Part shown: piece by piece, positions 52,401 through 61,767 of the stretch
Position numbering within the stretch: position 1 is the stretch's first letter
How the letters are laid out: each line of letters begins with the position of its first letter
NCBI GenBank assembly: GCA_037074705.1
Contig: CM073590.1
Coordinates: 53,833,895 to 53,897,894, forward strand
DNA from: Zhengitettix transpicula
Lineage: Eukaryota > Arthropoda > Insecta > Orthoptera > Tetrigidae
Reading direction: 5' to 3'
Length of the DNA: 64,000 nucleotides
Notes under the pieces: generated by a model
Databases searched by the model: none
What the model was told of the DNA's origin: nothing
What the model saw: only the letters and a program-made list of their open reading frames with translations
Made by a program: the position numbers and the translations under genes

Positions 52401-55400
52401 GTGAAACGACACCTGCTGCTGGAGACGTCTTCGGCGTTGAACACAGGAGAGTTTGATAAAGCAGATTTTTTTCTGGTCGACGAGGGTTGAAGTATCGCAT
52501 TTCGGGTACTAGTGAGAAGGAGCGACTTCTGCCGTGCGCGAGTGACTACGCGTGTAATTACTAGCACACGGCCTGCCATCTGGCGGCAGGTGGAGCAGCA
52601 CCTGCTCGCACAAGAACCGTAACGCGTGCCGGCTCACACCTCCGATCCCAGGTTTTGAAACCTTCTCTGTAAACGTTATTGTCTCAGACCTAGACGTACT
52701 AACAATATTTTGTTTGTTTTACCAGTCGTAAAACTGATATGCAAGGCCTGTTAAAATAGTATACAATAGTTTCTGAAAGAATGGAAACCAGGAGGATCGA
52801 GAAGGTGTGGAATAGTAGAACTTCCCTTCTCAATCCCATAGAAATTGTAAAAAGGAAGTGAGAGAAAAGTTACGGTTTCAGTGTGAGATGCGGAATTCGA
52901 ATGGAAGCCGAAATTTGGTTTTTTATCGTAAACGAGTAAGAGAACATCTTGAAATACTCAACAAAGAAGAAGCGGAACAAATTATATACAAATAAATTAA
53001 ATACGTACCTGCCGGAACGTGTAAAATTATTTGAAGATAATGGTTGCGTTATAGTGGAAATATTCCTAATCGAGTTTTACCTTGGTTGACTCGAAAGTTG
53101 ACAGGCGAAATTTTACAGTAGCGCCGAGACAAGACTAGTAGAGAATTGAATAGAAATAAGGAATGGGAAAAGATTTATTTTGTTGTGTCCAACATCTATT
53201 TTATTCTTGTACTTTTTCTATCCCGCACACTTAAACAATTTCGCTTTAGAATTCTATCAGTGAGACAATAGAAAATACGATCGAAAAGATGTCACGATAA
53301 AGTCGGTAAGAGGAAAAGGTTAGACTCTTGGAGCTACGCTCATTACTAATATAGTGCTATGATTCTGCCAATCACCAAAATGCCTTAGTTAAGCTTAACT
53401 TTCATCGCATCCATTAAATTTAAGACCCCGGAGTGTATTAGGTGTGGCATCTGCGTCGTAAGTATTAATAACGTTTATTCCAAAATTCCTCTGTTGTCGA
53501 AGAGTCGCAGAAATATGACCAACAAACATATTTGTTGCTGTGCTTATGAAGACGACTGAAATAAGCAAGGATAACGACGAATCACGTGCAGCGAAGAATG
53601 TCGCAGCCCATTCAGCAATTGTTAGCTGTGCGTTGAGAATTTGCGGCCTTGGTTTTTCTGATTGAACATCGTTTCACAAAGCTTAGAGAGGGGAGCCCCG
53701 GGTCGCGGCGATTGGAGCGAAGGCGTAGCTCAACCGGCCAATGAGGCTGGCCGAAGCGTCACCCAGCCTGCTATTGGTCGGTTCACTTCTCGGTCTCCTC
53801 CCAACGACAAGTAAACAATGGACCACTCCAACCAGACTTTCCCATCATGTTTCTCTGCCCACTGGGCAGAATTTTATCCTCCAAGGAATTATTTGGGAAT
53901 TTGATGACAAATTAAATACCAGGCTTTCCAAATAAGGCTTTTCGTTGGTCATAGCTTATATTTAACTGGCTATCGTTTATAAAAGTCTAGCCCGTAAATT
54001 TAGTAAATGAAGTGGCTCCAGAACTCATTGTGACTTAATTTAAGAACATGTTTTGGTTCTGAATATATTAAATTCAATATAGAACAATGAGTACAAAGTA
54101 GCTATCAAAACTACTGATTAATAAATCATTGTTCTGAAGAAAAAAATAGAGCTAGGAGGTGTTATTCGTTTGGATCGGTTAAATTAGAATTCCTGAACCT
54201 CACCTAACGATATTATAGGGAAAATGGAAGACGGTCTAAGTTAAGTTTATAAAAAAAACTTTAGATTTTTTCATGACACCAGGTTTAAGAATTATTAATC
54301 GTATTAACAACCCAAATAATCCATATCCTCTCCTAAAAATACGCTAATTGCCTATCCATAATTGACTGCATTTTATATAATTAATTGTGTTTTTTCAGGC
54401 GGCTACAGCCACCTGCGCTCCCCGGCGGTGCCGCCCCGAGACGGCGATTGCACTCGCGACGAGCCGACACCGCCCCCGGGTTTCATCCACTTGAGATCGC
54501 CCGCCGGTTATCAGTTGAAGAACGGTAAGTTGAGCCGCTTCCCATCTATCCTTGTCTCTTCGAAGCGAAATAACCTATCTCTTCATTACAGAGTCCTCGT
54601 TCGGCCAGCTGGATCCTCCGCTGCCGCCTCCAGGACTGGGAGGCGGCGAAGATGGGTTCCCGCCTCCGCCCCAACCACCTGCGGCGTCTCACTTTGAGCA
54701 CGACCAGGACTACCAGTCTCTGGAGAATCACCAGCCCGCCCCGTACCTGGAGAACTCGCCCGAGTTCTACTCCGCGCCTCCGCCGCTGCTGGACAAGTAC
54801 CAGCACTACGTGAAGACGTTCGCCAGGGGCCGCTACCCGCCTCACCATGACTCGTACGCCGACGCGTACGGATCTCCCTACGATTCATCGCCCTTCCAGA
54901 CAGTGCCCACGGCTGCCGAGCACTGGGGACCCGCCGGCGAGCACCCCGCCTTCCTCCACAACTCCGCCCCGCGTCATGAGCCCGCTCCCGGGGGCGGCGT
55001 CGACTCCAAGCCTGTGCTGCAGGCCTCCATGTTGGCTGGCTTCTCAGGTAACATCTTGACATTCTGATAAACGCGCAAAAAATTACGTAAGAATTAAATT
55101 TTACTTGCGATCTGTATAAAACTTTATATACGCTGAATGCGGAATGTAAATGTTTTACGCTAACCCTTCACAAATGGCATAGCTGTTTTTAATTTTCGGC
55201 GACGCATTATTCTGGGCTTGGAAGAGGTTCTTTGCTACAAAGATGCGGCTGTTATTTTACTTTTATTTAATTTTGTCAAATATTTCCTTCGTGTTCTTAT
55301 ATATCAATGTTTATTTTAGAGAACGAGCTACACTAAGCAAGCTTGATTTGCTAACGGTACTTTTGTCACGCGCTACCCCTCCAGTTGGAGATTATACACT

Positions 55401-58190
55401 CTCATCTGGGGTAAAGCAGTAAACTAACTAAAATAAAGGATAGATTAAGAGAATAAATATATTATTAAACAAAAATAATTACATTAAATACATATAACGT
55501 GGTTCCAAAAATTTAACAAACGTAATTCGTTACTCCCCGTTACAATCGCATATTCCAAAAGTATCGACCAAACCATCCGCGTGTTGTTCCCTCACTCCGA
55601 GGACGTACTTGTAATCGAGGCAAAGCCTCGACAGCGGACTCCAGTCCGAATCGGACACGTAGTTCCAACACTACTCCCTTGGTAAACGACAGGGTTGTCT
55701 TTTTATATAGAAAAGTGCATAGTTCCACCAAATTGTAGTTCAGGATGAAGTAAAGGTCTCAAGGAAAGAGCGTGGAAGCTCCACAGTGTCGATCTCTTGT
55801 TGTTTGGCGTTGTTACCAAAAAGCTGTGAGGTATTTTAGGAGTTGTTTAGTTGTTCTTGGCAACAGATTGAGGTCTTTTAGTCTCTGCTTACTTGTATGT
55901 AGGCCCACGTTAAGATTTCAATATAAACTAGGTCATGTTACGAAATACATTCCACTTATTAAATACTATTAACGATCGTATTCCCTCCATTCAATTATAA
56001 ATAATTACTGCGTTAATATTCGGTACCATTGCTCCTTTGTCACAAGTAATTAATCCGTATATAGTGATATGCGAGATTGCGCACTGACCGTTGCAGAGTG
56101 CGCCAAGTTAGTCGCTAGTTCTAAGTTGTATTTTTTTCACGTTTGCATTGCGTTGGCAAGATTGTTTTACTAATCCGAGTAGGTGGTGGCCCGTGCTTCA
56201 CAGGTTCTGGCCCCATCCAGCTGTGGCAGTTCCTGTTGGAGTTGCTGACAGACAAAACGTGCCAGGGTTTCATATCGTGGACTGGTGACGGCTGGGAGTT
56301 CAAGCTCACCGACCCTGACGAGGTGGCGCGTCGTTGGGGAATCCGCAAGAACAAACCTAAGATGAACTACGAGAAGCTGAGTCGTGGTCTGCGATACTAC
56401 TACGACAAAAATATCATCCATAAGACTGCAGGCAAACGTTACGTCTACCGTTTTGTTTGTGACCTGCAGAGTCTTCTTGGGTGAGTAAATTTCTTATTTA
56501 ATTCTGTGCACTCTACTTTTTTATAACGTTATTACTCCTTGTATACTGCGTAGGATCATCGTTTTTATCTATTTGTTTCATATTTCGACTTTAAGTTGAG
56601 TGAAAATTGAAACAGGATGATGAATTACAGCAAGGAACATATTTTCTGTTGTGTGAGCTAAAACAAAATAGGAACAGTGATAACGGTTTTTACTGCTTTC
56701 CATTATGCTTGAATTCCGGTAACAGAAACCTAAAGTAAACACTTCAATCAGTTGTCTAGTCTAAGAGACTTTAATTTATCTAAAACTAAGATTACTATAG
56801 GTTCCTCTCCAATTAAAAAATTACCTCGTAATGACGAGAACACGAATAGCGAGAATTTTCACCATAAACATTCTTACAATTTACAGCGTCAATTTCGCCT
56901 ATAAACACACTGAACTGACTTGGTTCAGATGGACTAAAAATAGTGAATTCCTTCAAACATTTATATATGTATATATATATTATAAACTTATAAAATATGT
57001 TTTCATTTTATTTTTATCTGAAAAAAGTATTTTTAAAGGTGCCCTGGTTTTTCTTTAATAAATTATGTTAAATTATTATGATTAAAGTGAACCATAATTT
57101 CTTCAAAATTACATACTGTGTGCGTCAAACGTTCTCCGACGAAAAAAGTATTAATGAAAATAAAATAAGTATTGTTGATGCTTATTATAAGTTCATGGAA
57201 ATGATATACAAAGAAACTATACCTTTCCAGAAAATGTCTTAAACCAGGATTATTAAAATATATTTCAGTGTTTAAACTATTGCTGTTGAACATTGTTTAA
57301 TTAATAAATATGGCTTTGGAAATTTTTTGTGTGTATATAATGCAAAATGAACTGGACTTATTTAGATACTTGAAATGTTTTCCCAAAAAGTATTTTGAAT
57401 TTAATAAATAGACTCATTTTACTTTTTATCATTACTGCAAAGTCCGTCAGTTTTATGTTTAAAAGAAATTATTCCCACCATCTCTATAGTGATCACCGTC
57501 CAGTCAGAACGTTGCTTTGGGATCAGTGCTTATTTATAAATAATATTTCTATTCTAATTTTCAACAGCACATGTCTACTGTAATGCTGACATTTATTATG
57601 AAAATATATTGATGATTTATTATATGAATCAAACATAACATTAACATATATTATTAAAAAATAACTTAAACATTTAACCTGTTGTAAGGGAAGATTTTAC
57701 TTGCTAAGAAATCCCAGAGAATAGAAAATTTAACCCATTTGACTCTTTAAACCTCATGTCAACCAGTGGGTTCATAATCGGAACACGTTATTTTTTCAAT
57801 TGAAAATTAAATAAGCCAAACTATAATTCTAAACTTTGGCTATACGAGGTATAATTTTTCAACCATACAAGGAGTGTATTGTGGATGCGATTGGAGTTCC
57901 AAAAAGTTGGAGAGTGGTGAATCAATCCATTGTTGATGTTAGCTCTCTCATGTGATTAGATGAAATCATCTGGTATCTGGTCCTACGCTTTTCCTTTGGA
58001 TTGGTTGGTTATCAGCACTATTATCCCGGCTTTTCTACTAACACTTAATTCTGTGCTCTGATCAATCATATCGCCACTTATCGCCGCTCTGTTCCTCACA
58101 GTTAACTCTCTCTCTATCAGACTAACTGTAATGTCTATTAATTGCTAACTGACAAAAGCTGTTCACTTACACATCTCTCGCTCAATATTG

Positions 58191-58245
<55 letters not shown>

Positions 58246-58796
58246 AGCTGTACTGTAATAAACTGATTTGCATTCCTTTCTTCCACATTCTGCGCTATAC
58301 TGTCCTCAATCCTCTTCAGACTCTCATATTCGTAGTTGCCACCACTCATACGGTAACTTCAGTTTCTAAGTCCAGAGAGATTTTTGGAGTGTACTACTAG
58401 ACGTACCCAGTTTTCAGATCCGCAAACTATGTTTTTTTGCTTCGCTTGCTTACCTTCTGGCGAACTGAGAAAATATTATTATCTCCTTAAGTGGTGAGAA
58501 TGTCCTTTACTGCAAGAAAAAAGTTAGTCCTTTTACCATGGGCATCCTATTTTCGTCTAAATCCCTCTAAATTAACAATGTTATTGTCCCAGTCAGGTCG
58601 TGAAGACTCATGTCAACCTGCAAATTTAGAATATATTTTGATTTTTTTTGTGTGTGTTTAATAAATTCCCATAGTTACTATAACACCAAATTATCTACGT
58701 TTGATTTACTTCAGATTTCTTTTTGTTGGTAGGTACAGCCCAGAGGAACTTCATGCAATGGTGGATCTCAAACCTGATAAAAAAGAAGACGACTGA
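28327..58796 (+). CDS. pnt: pointed (pnt), ETS1/2-class transcription factor, coding span from first certain exon to stop
   Basis: Coding exons are 28327-28443, 38964-39167, 46537-46725, 54399-54524, 54592-55047, 56204-56480 and 58733-58796. All six introns are GT-AG and the reading frame holds through every junction. The product has an N-terminal Thr-Pro MAPK site, a PNT (SAM-like) domain, a low-complexity Gly/Pro/Gln linker and a C-terminal ETS domain, which is the ETS1/ETS2/Pointed architecture. In this family the protein binds GGAA/T sites in the nucleus and activates genes downstream of Ras/MAPK. The joined exons total 1433 nt; with the candidate first exon at 16528-16570 the protein would be 491 aa, between vertebrate ETS1 and Drosophila PntP2 in length. 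The true 5' exon is the main uncertainty. Family identity is very secure from the ETS and PNT domains; the symbol rests on insect-like context. Confidence 0.93.
30534..30575 (-). mobile_element. single hammerhead-like motif, degenerate
   Basis: On the minus strand: GAAGAGGTCAC, a short loop, then GAGACGAAACGTCGTG. The stem is imperfect. Likely a decayed Penelope-like terminus. Confidence 0.35.
33525..33665. mobile_element. foldback with two inverted hammerhead-like motifs
   Basis: Arms 33525-33565 and 33622-33665 are inverted and share GCCATCGAAACGTCGTGG. On the minus strand the left motif has GATGGC, a seven-base loop, GCCATC and GAAAC. The same layout as at 26695. Confidence 0.55.
36318..36364. 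repeat. interrupted TA-rich microsatellite
   Basis: TA units with CA interruptions. Confidence 0.8.
36681..36785 (+). mobile_element. foldback with hammerhead-like motif
   Basis: The plus strand reads GAAGATGCCATTGTC and then CCTGACGAAACGTCG (36732-36763). An inverted, more diverged arm lies at about 36681-36710 (shared GAAACGT and TTGTAC). Probably another Penelope-like end. Confidence 0.45.
38325..38522 (+). repeat. three-copy dispersed repeat, diverged copy
   Basis: Shares 'atcggaagggcgt', 'acctgatgcagg'-like and 'ctatgctgt...ttgccac' blocks, in order, with 61768-62098. The most diverged of the three copies. Confidence 0.6.
38964..39167 (+). CDS. pnt: pnt exon: PNT (Pointed/SAM-like) domain
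   Basis: The exon lies between a ttgtttgcag acceptor and a GTAATC donor, phase 1 at both ends. With the split Asp codon it starts [17 protein letters not shown] and ends [13 protein letters not shown], both diagnostic of the ETS1/2/Pointed class rather than the TEL/Yan class. The whole five-helix core sits in this one exon, with a central Met/His-containing helix and a Gly-Lys-Glu-X-Phe helix start. In the family the domain docks ERK and coactivators and does not polymerise as in Yan. No stop or frameshift is present. Isoforms starting at 49596 or 52013 would omit it. Confidence 0.96.
39168..46536 (+). other. pnt: 7.4-kb pnt intron
   Basis: Mostly AT-rich. It contains the paired hammerhead-like foldback at 43805-44030. 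GC-richer patches (39640-40380, 45540-45780) show no recognisable exon. Confidence 0.8.
43805..44030. mobile_element. foldback with the best-preserved hammerhead-like motifs
   Basis: Arms of about 85 bp (43805-43890 and 43945-44030) are inverted. On the minus strand the left arm reads TTGATGAG, GTCAC, CAAATAA, GTGAC, GAAAC: a perfect five-pair stem II between the two catalytic-core strands. On the plus strand the right arm has CCTGATGT, then GCGACGAAAC. Between them they define the CTGATGAG...CGAAAC core of a type I hammerhead, as reported for Penelope-like element termini. An extra G after CTGATGA and a minimal stem III mean activity is uncertain. Confidence 0.55.
46537..46725 (+). CDS. pnt: pnt exon: Gly/Pro/Gln-rich linker after the PNT domain
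   Basis: The acceptor is gtgttgcag and the donor GTAAGC, phase 1 at both ends. It encodes [18 protein letters not shown], then [10 protein letters not shown], a run of ten Gly, a Pro run, four Gln, and SSFLHE. The frame joins the PNT exon (ILQK) directly. Linker regions between PNT and ETS are poorly conserved in the family and usually disordered, and composition here supports that. The homopolymer codons (GGN, CCN, CAG) make length variation between individuals likely. The exon is supported by phase, splice sites and GC content rather than by strong homology. Confidence 0.85.
46920..47250 (-). repeat. three-copy dispersed repeat, minus-strand copy
   Basis: The reverse complement aligns with 61768-62098 end to end: 'ccgctattcctattggaatagtcgg', 'aggttt', 'ccgggtaggat', 'ggccctagttaaccc', 'actatgtgaattatcc'. 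Adjacent to the Harbinger-like remnant. Confidence 0.75.
47281..47760 (+). pseudogene. fragment of PIF/Harbinger-type transposase N-terminus in a 159-codon frame
   Basis: The frame is open from ATG 47281 to TAA 47758-47760. Residues about 121-159 contain [20 protein letters not shown] and then [14 protein letters not shown], which matches the WVHP...F..L..EL..D...F..YF segment preceding the catalytic core of PIF/Harbinger (HARBI1-like) transposases. The frame ends where the helix that normally begins M-S-x-x-x-F would start, and no DDE motif follows. Residues 1-120 are not recognised and probably come from element or flanking DNA read through. It could be a fossil or the first exon of a spliced host gene; the former is more likely. 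Confidence 0.5.
47440..48160 (+). mobile_element. PIF/Harbinger-like DNA transposon remnant
   Basis: Combines a transposase-like N-terminal segment (see 47281-47760) with four near-palindromes of the form GGCGRTAAATT...CGCC at about 47451-47470, 47518-47535, 47981-47998 and 48113-48131. 'Gacttacacatacaacg' near the left and 'cgccgtgtgtgtgatggga' near the right are loosely inverted and may be degraded terminal repeats. The catalytic DDE part is missing. Borders are approximate. Confidence 0.4.
49415..49580 (+). promoter_or_regulatory. Ets-site group just upstream of candidate first exon 49596
   Basis: Ets cores are seen at 49415-49421 (CTTCCGG), 49467-49472 (GGAAGT), 49487-49492 (ACTTCC), 49492-49497 (CTTCCG) and 49574-49580 (CCGGAAA). 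The stretch is GC-rich compared with the surrounding intron. It may be a promoter with autoregulation by Ets factors; this rests on motif density and position only. Confidence 0.35.
49596..49662 (+). CDS. pnt: candidate alternative first exon of a PNT-less (P1-type) pnt isoform, version A
   Basis: ATG at 49596 opens [18 protein letters not shown] and continues for 22 codons plus one base to a GTGAGTC donor. It ends in phase 1 and would join the exon at 54399 in frame, for a 329-aa protein lacking PNT. It lies in a GC-rich, CpG-containing island (about 49230-49660) that carries several Ets sites. A 10-codon upstream ORF (49561-49593) stops two bases before this ATG. Weak points: TT before the donor is not optimal, and I do not recognise the peptide. 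It competes with 52013-52097; both could be real, as intragenic promoters are known for Drosophila pntP1. Confidence 0.35.
51891..51995 (+). promoter_or_regulatory. two upstream ORFs in the candidate P1-type leader
   Basis: The first runs ATG 51891 to TAG 51948-51950 (19 codons plus stop, with a second in-frame ATG in a GCCACC context at 51909). The second runs ATG 51969 to TAG 51993-51995 (8 codons plus stop). Both end before the candidate start at 52013. If this is a leader, they would be expected to lower translation of the main ORF; that is inference. Confidence 0.35.
52013..52097 (+). CDS. pnt: candidate alternative first exon of a PNT-less (P1-type) pnt isoform, version B
   Basis: ATG in a good context (gacggccATGG) opens [18 protein letters not shown] and runs 28 codons plus one base to a CAG|GTGACC donor. 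It ends in phase 1, and joining to 54399 gives a 335-aa protein without PNT. The flank is a short GC-rich island (about 51880-52100) in AT-rich intron. Two upstream ORFs precede it (51891-51950 and 51969-51995). The peptide looks protein-like (amphipathic, then acidic) and position fits the Drosophila P1 layout, where the P1 promoter lies 3' of the P2-specific exons. I cannot confirm sequence homology. Confidence 0.45.
54399..54524 (+). CDS. pnt: pnt exon: first exon shared by PNT-containing and candidate PNT-less isoforms
   Basis: The acceptor has a T-rich tract (tgttttttcag) and the donor is GTAAGT. It starts and ends in phase 1. It encodes [16 protein letters not shown], then a segment with TPPP and [14 protein letters not shown]; the motif HLRSPA occurs twice, 27 codons apart, suggesting a small internal duplication. 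It is followed by an intron of only 67 bp. Every candidate first exon here ends in phase 1 and would join this exon in frame. The Thr-Pro and Ser-Pro dipeptides are possible proline-directed phosphorylation sites (inference). Confidence 0.87.
54525..54591 (+). other. pnt: 67-bp intron of pnt
   Basis: GTAAGT donor and ATTACAG acceptor. It is by far the shortest intron in the gene; the others range from 1.16 to 10.5 kb. Confidence 0.9.
54592..55047 (+). CDS. pnt: pnt exon: long Pro-rich activation/linker region
   Basis: The acceptor is cttcattacag and the donor GTAACA; phase 1 at both ends, 456 nt. It opens with [18 protein letters not shown] and is rich in Pro, Ser, Tyr, His and acidic residues, for example [20 protein letters not shown]. 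The last residues, [14 protein letters not shown], match the position of the short segment just before the ETS domain in ETS1. The GC-rich sequence leaves long open frames on the opposite strand, but those lack splice or family support. Function is probably transactivation and autoinhibition, inferred from position. Confidence 0.93.
55048..56203 (+). other. pnt: 1.16-kb pnt intron
   Basis: GTAACA donor, TTCACAG acceptor. AT-rich, nothing recognised inside. Confidence 0.9.
56204..56480 (+). CDS. pnt: pnt exon: ETS DNA-binding domain
   Basis: The acceptor is gtgcttcacag; the donor is a perfect GTGAGT. The exon starts in phase 1 and ends in phase 2, the first change of phase in the gene. With the split Gly it reads [15 protein letters not shown], then [23 protein letters not shown], the recognition helix [16 protein letters not shown] with the two Arg that contact GGA, and the beta strands ending [14 protein letters not shown]. 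This is a complete winged helix-turn-helix ETS domain, close to ETS1/2/Pointed throughout, with all core Trp and recognition residues intact. It gives nuclear binding to GGAA/T sites. One of the safest calls in the window. Confidence 0.98.
56481..58732 (+). other. pnt: 2.25-kb pnt intron
   Basis: GTGAGT donor, GGTAG acceptor. Very AT-rich, with a 24-unit TA microsatellite at 58193-58240. No other feature recognised. Confidence 0.9.
58193..58240. repeat. (TA)24 microsatellite
   Basis: Uninterrupted TA run inside the last pnt intron. Confidence 0.95.
58733..58796 (+). CDS. pnt: pnt last coding exon: C-terminus and stop
   Basis: The acceptor is tttttgttggtag. Joined in phase 2 it gives [21 protein letters not shown] and TGA at 58794-58796. 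SPEELHAM plus an acidic end matches the C-terminal tail of ETS1/2, where this segment packs against the ETS domain. The intron before it is 2.25 kb and holds a long TA repeat. Confidence 0.95.
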
Positions 58797-60740
58797 AATG
58801 ATTTGTTCCCATGTAAGCGATGTTTTTAAATGCATAACCCAATACAATTATCTGGGTCAAAAGACTCAAAGATGGACAACATCTCGTTTTAAGAGGTGAG
58901 GTGAGACTGGGGATATTTATCCAAGAAAGCTCTCTGTTAATATGACTAAACATGTCTTTGTAGACAAGTTGTTTTGCTGTTGTGTTATTAGCTATAAAAC
59001 ATCCATCTGTTGTATTATTAAATGTTTTCTAATTCTATGGTCACAGTAATTTGTGAATTTCTCTGTTTATTATGAAGTGTTAATCTTCACAAGTGCCTTG
59101 TAAATACCAGTATACGTTCTTTAGTCTGTAGGCAGAGAAGAAGGAACATTTTGTGATTTTGTTTTTATGACATCAGTAATAGCATGTCAAATCTTATATG
59201 TATAAGTATACTGTTCTCTGCTGTCTTTTACAAAGTGAGAGAGATATTAACCCTTTGTTTAAGAAATGACACTGCTTTTTAATTATGTTCTGTAATCCAA
59301 AATTCGGTGAGTTTCATTTTATAATGTGCTGTATGGTGTGCTTAAATCTCAAATTTTAAGTAGTTCAGATTTCTTCACAAATGAGCTGATATGATTTAAG
59401 ATCATATATTTCTCATTGTTCTTTTTATTGTTCAATTTTTACTTTCTACAAATCTAAAATTTTTACTGATGAAGCTTGTAAGTCATGAATGCCATTGTCA
59501 GCCTACCAAATTTTAAGTTTTGACTCAGAGTTTATTGTTGTTAGCATGGCTGAGTTTCACATTATGTATATAAAGTAATACATTAAAGTTAAGCACAAAG
59601 CTACTATATGTCTTCCTTTGAAGCAAGCTTGTGATGTCATTTACTTGGAGACTTTATGTTACTATTTTTAATTGCATAAGAAAAATGATAAAACCATGAA
59701 TTGTCATTTTTTCCATATGTTTTTCGAATCTTACATTGTAATTATTTTCAAGTGTTCTATACAATTATAACTTCTATTATATAATATTTCAATCAAATTT
59801 TGTTTGTCAATAATTATAGTATCAGCATTTCTGACAAGATTATACACAATTTATTTGTTACTAGTGTAAGTTTTGCAACAAAAGATATCTATGAAGTGCT
59901 CTCATTTAAATGAGGAGTGTAGTCACAATGGGCACTATTTGACAATCAGTTTTATTCACTAGAAAGAATTGTTTTCAAAGATATTAATGTATTTTATTTG
60001 TAAGCATATTTGTACATCTTTGTAATAATAACTTGAAAAATATTTTGGAACTGTACAAAAGTTGTTTGAACATGCAACTGTTTTGTGGAAGAAGATGCAC
60101 AATATATGCCTTTTTAATTTGGACTGTATATAAAATATTTTTTACAATGCCGCTTTTTGTGTGCTAACATTTTAACATTCATCGTGGAGTGTGAACGTCA
60201 AGGGCTAAGGCAAGTTCCTTTAAAGTTCAAGAGATGTGAAGTTTCAATGCTTCTCAAAAAGTTCGTGATTGTCATCTTTTGTAAATCGTTTTTGTATCCA
60301 ATGTACAAATGCTGCAGAATTATACATGGAAGTGCTTGTGATAATTGTGGTTCATTTCAACATACTACGCACAAAATTACGTATTTTTATATGGCTGGTT
60401 TAAAATGACATTCATAATTAATGTGGAAATCTAGGCTATTTCTAACACAATTTGAACTAAGTCAGTATTTGGGTTAATGTGATTATCGTGTGAATGGTTA
60501 ACTATGTACCAGAGCTCATAGTTCCATTTCTATACTTTTGACACCAAAGGAAAAATATATATTGGAACATATGAATAATGATTGGATGATTGTTTAGTGT
60601 ATGACTGAAGGTTTAAGTAATTCTAAAGGGTCTGCATTGTAAATTGCTATATATGATGGTTAGAATAAATTATATACACTATAAAAGCTCTGTACTTACA
60701 AATAAAAGAGCAAAATAAAGATGATTCCACATGCTTCTTT
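58797..60740 (+). other. pnt: pnt 3' UTR (inferred)
   Basis: AT-rich sequence after the stop codon runs to a cluster of poly(A) signals. It holds two Pumilio-type elements (TGTAAATA 59099-59106, TGTATATA 60125-60132) and several TGTGAT K-box-like words. Short open frames in it (for example 60157-60408) have no family resemblance. The 3' end is inferred, not seen. Confidence 0.55.
60664..60719 (+). terminator. poly(A) signal cluster, likely end of pnt
   Basis: AATAAA occurs at 60664-60669, 60701-60706 and 60714-60719. Three canonical hexamers in 56 bp, about 1.9 kb after the stop codon, make this the best candidate cleavage region. Confidence 0.5.
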
Positions 60741-61767
60741 CTTGTCACTAATGTTAATATTTAGTAATTTATATCCAGATTCAGCTTTTTTGGCATTATG
60801 GCCTGCATCACGACTTTCCTTTTCCCATCTGCATCATGAAATTGAAGTTCAAGTTACAAATCTTACTGTGCGTGTCTTCTGCATTGCTTATTGCAGTTTG
60901 TGCAGGGTGTAGATATGTCTCAGTGTATGGGGAAGGCAATGTTTCCATAAACAAGCCAGAAATGGGGTATTGAAACTATACAAATAATTGTGTGATCATT
61001 GTGGTAAGCTAGTGTTTACATATTCAAACCGTTAAGATAATCCTGGCAGAATATATGAAATCTTCATTTTTATTTTGGATGATATGGCAGTATACTTATA
61101 AGGTTTGTTTGTGTAGTATGAAATCAATTGGTAAATTTCCATTATTTAAAGAGAAGAAAAATTATATTTCTCTCAGTTGACCAGGACAATCTTGTCAGGA
61201 TTAGGGAATAGATTGAGAAATTTTGTATGATAGTATGGGACTGCAACTATAGGTTTAGACATGCTTAGCTCAGTAAATTTAATAGATGAAGCATAATAAA
61301 TAACATGGCTATTTGTATTTTAATACCTTATCTGTTCAGGATTTTTCTTTACAATTATTGACCTGGGCTGAAGGAGATGTTAGGTTACTTCCCACAGATG
61401 GAGTTCTTTAGCCTCTTAGAAATTTAAGTACATGAAGCACTCGTCGAACTTGCCGTGTTGTAATTGTAAATTGTGTTTCCGAAAGTTTGACTGACTGAAA
61501 TTTGTGATTGAATATTCATTCTGGTGAAGAGTATTGTGGAGATGAGTTTTTTAAAAAATTTGGGGTTGGATTGCAGTCCAGTGCTTTGCTGTAGTCCAGG
61601 TAAGTAGGTTGATATTGTAATATATCTTGATATGAATAGAAGGCGCTTTCTAGCCCTCTATGTGTGAACCCTGTAACTGTAGTAAAAACTCAAACTCTAT
61701 TGTGGGCTCTCACTGTGTTATTGATAAATCATATTCATATATTTCATGACTACTTAATTAAGAATTA
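60741..61767. other. intergenic, no gene recognised
   Basis: AT-rich sequence between the likely end of pnt and the repeats at the right edge. Short open frames only. Confidence 0.6.

Larger units (their letters stand above)
46726..54398 (+). other. pnt: 7.7-kb pnt intron with candidate internal promoters
   Basis: Holds the minus-strand copy of the three-copy repeat, a PIF/Harbinger-like remnant, GC-rich islands at about 48640-48830, 49230-49660 and 51880-52100, and the two candidate first exons (49596, 52013). The rest, including 52100-54390, shows no recognisable gene. Confidence 0.75.

Noticed and set aside
54586..55062. 158-codon minus-strand open frame
   Set aside because: Shadow of the GC-rich pnt exon on the opposite strand.
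59460..59515. Hammerhead-like motif in the 3' UTR (ctgatgaagcttg...gccattgtcagcc)
   Set aside because: The GAAAC half is missing and the stem does not form; similarity to the 36.7-kb motif may be chance or very old.
60157..60408. 83-codon frame in the 3' UTR region
   Set aside because: No signal, domain or splice context; best seen as chance in UTR sequence.
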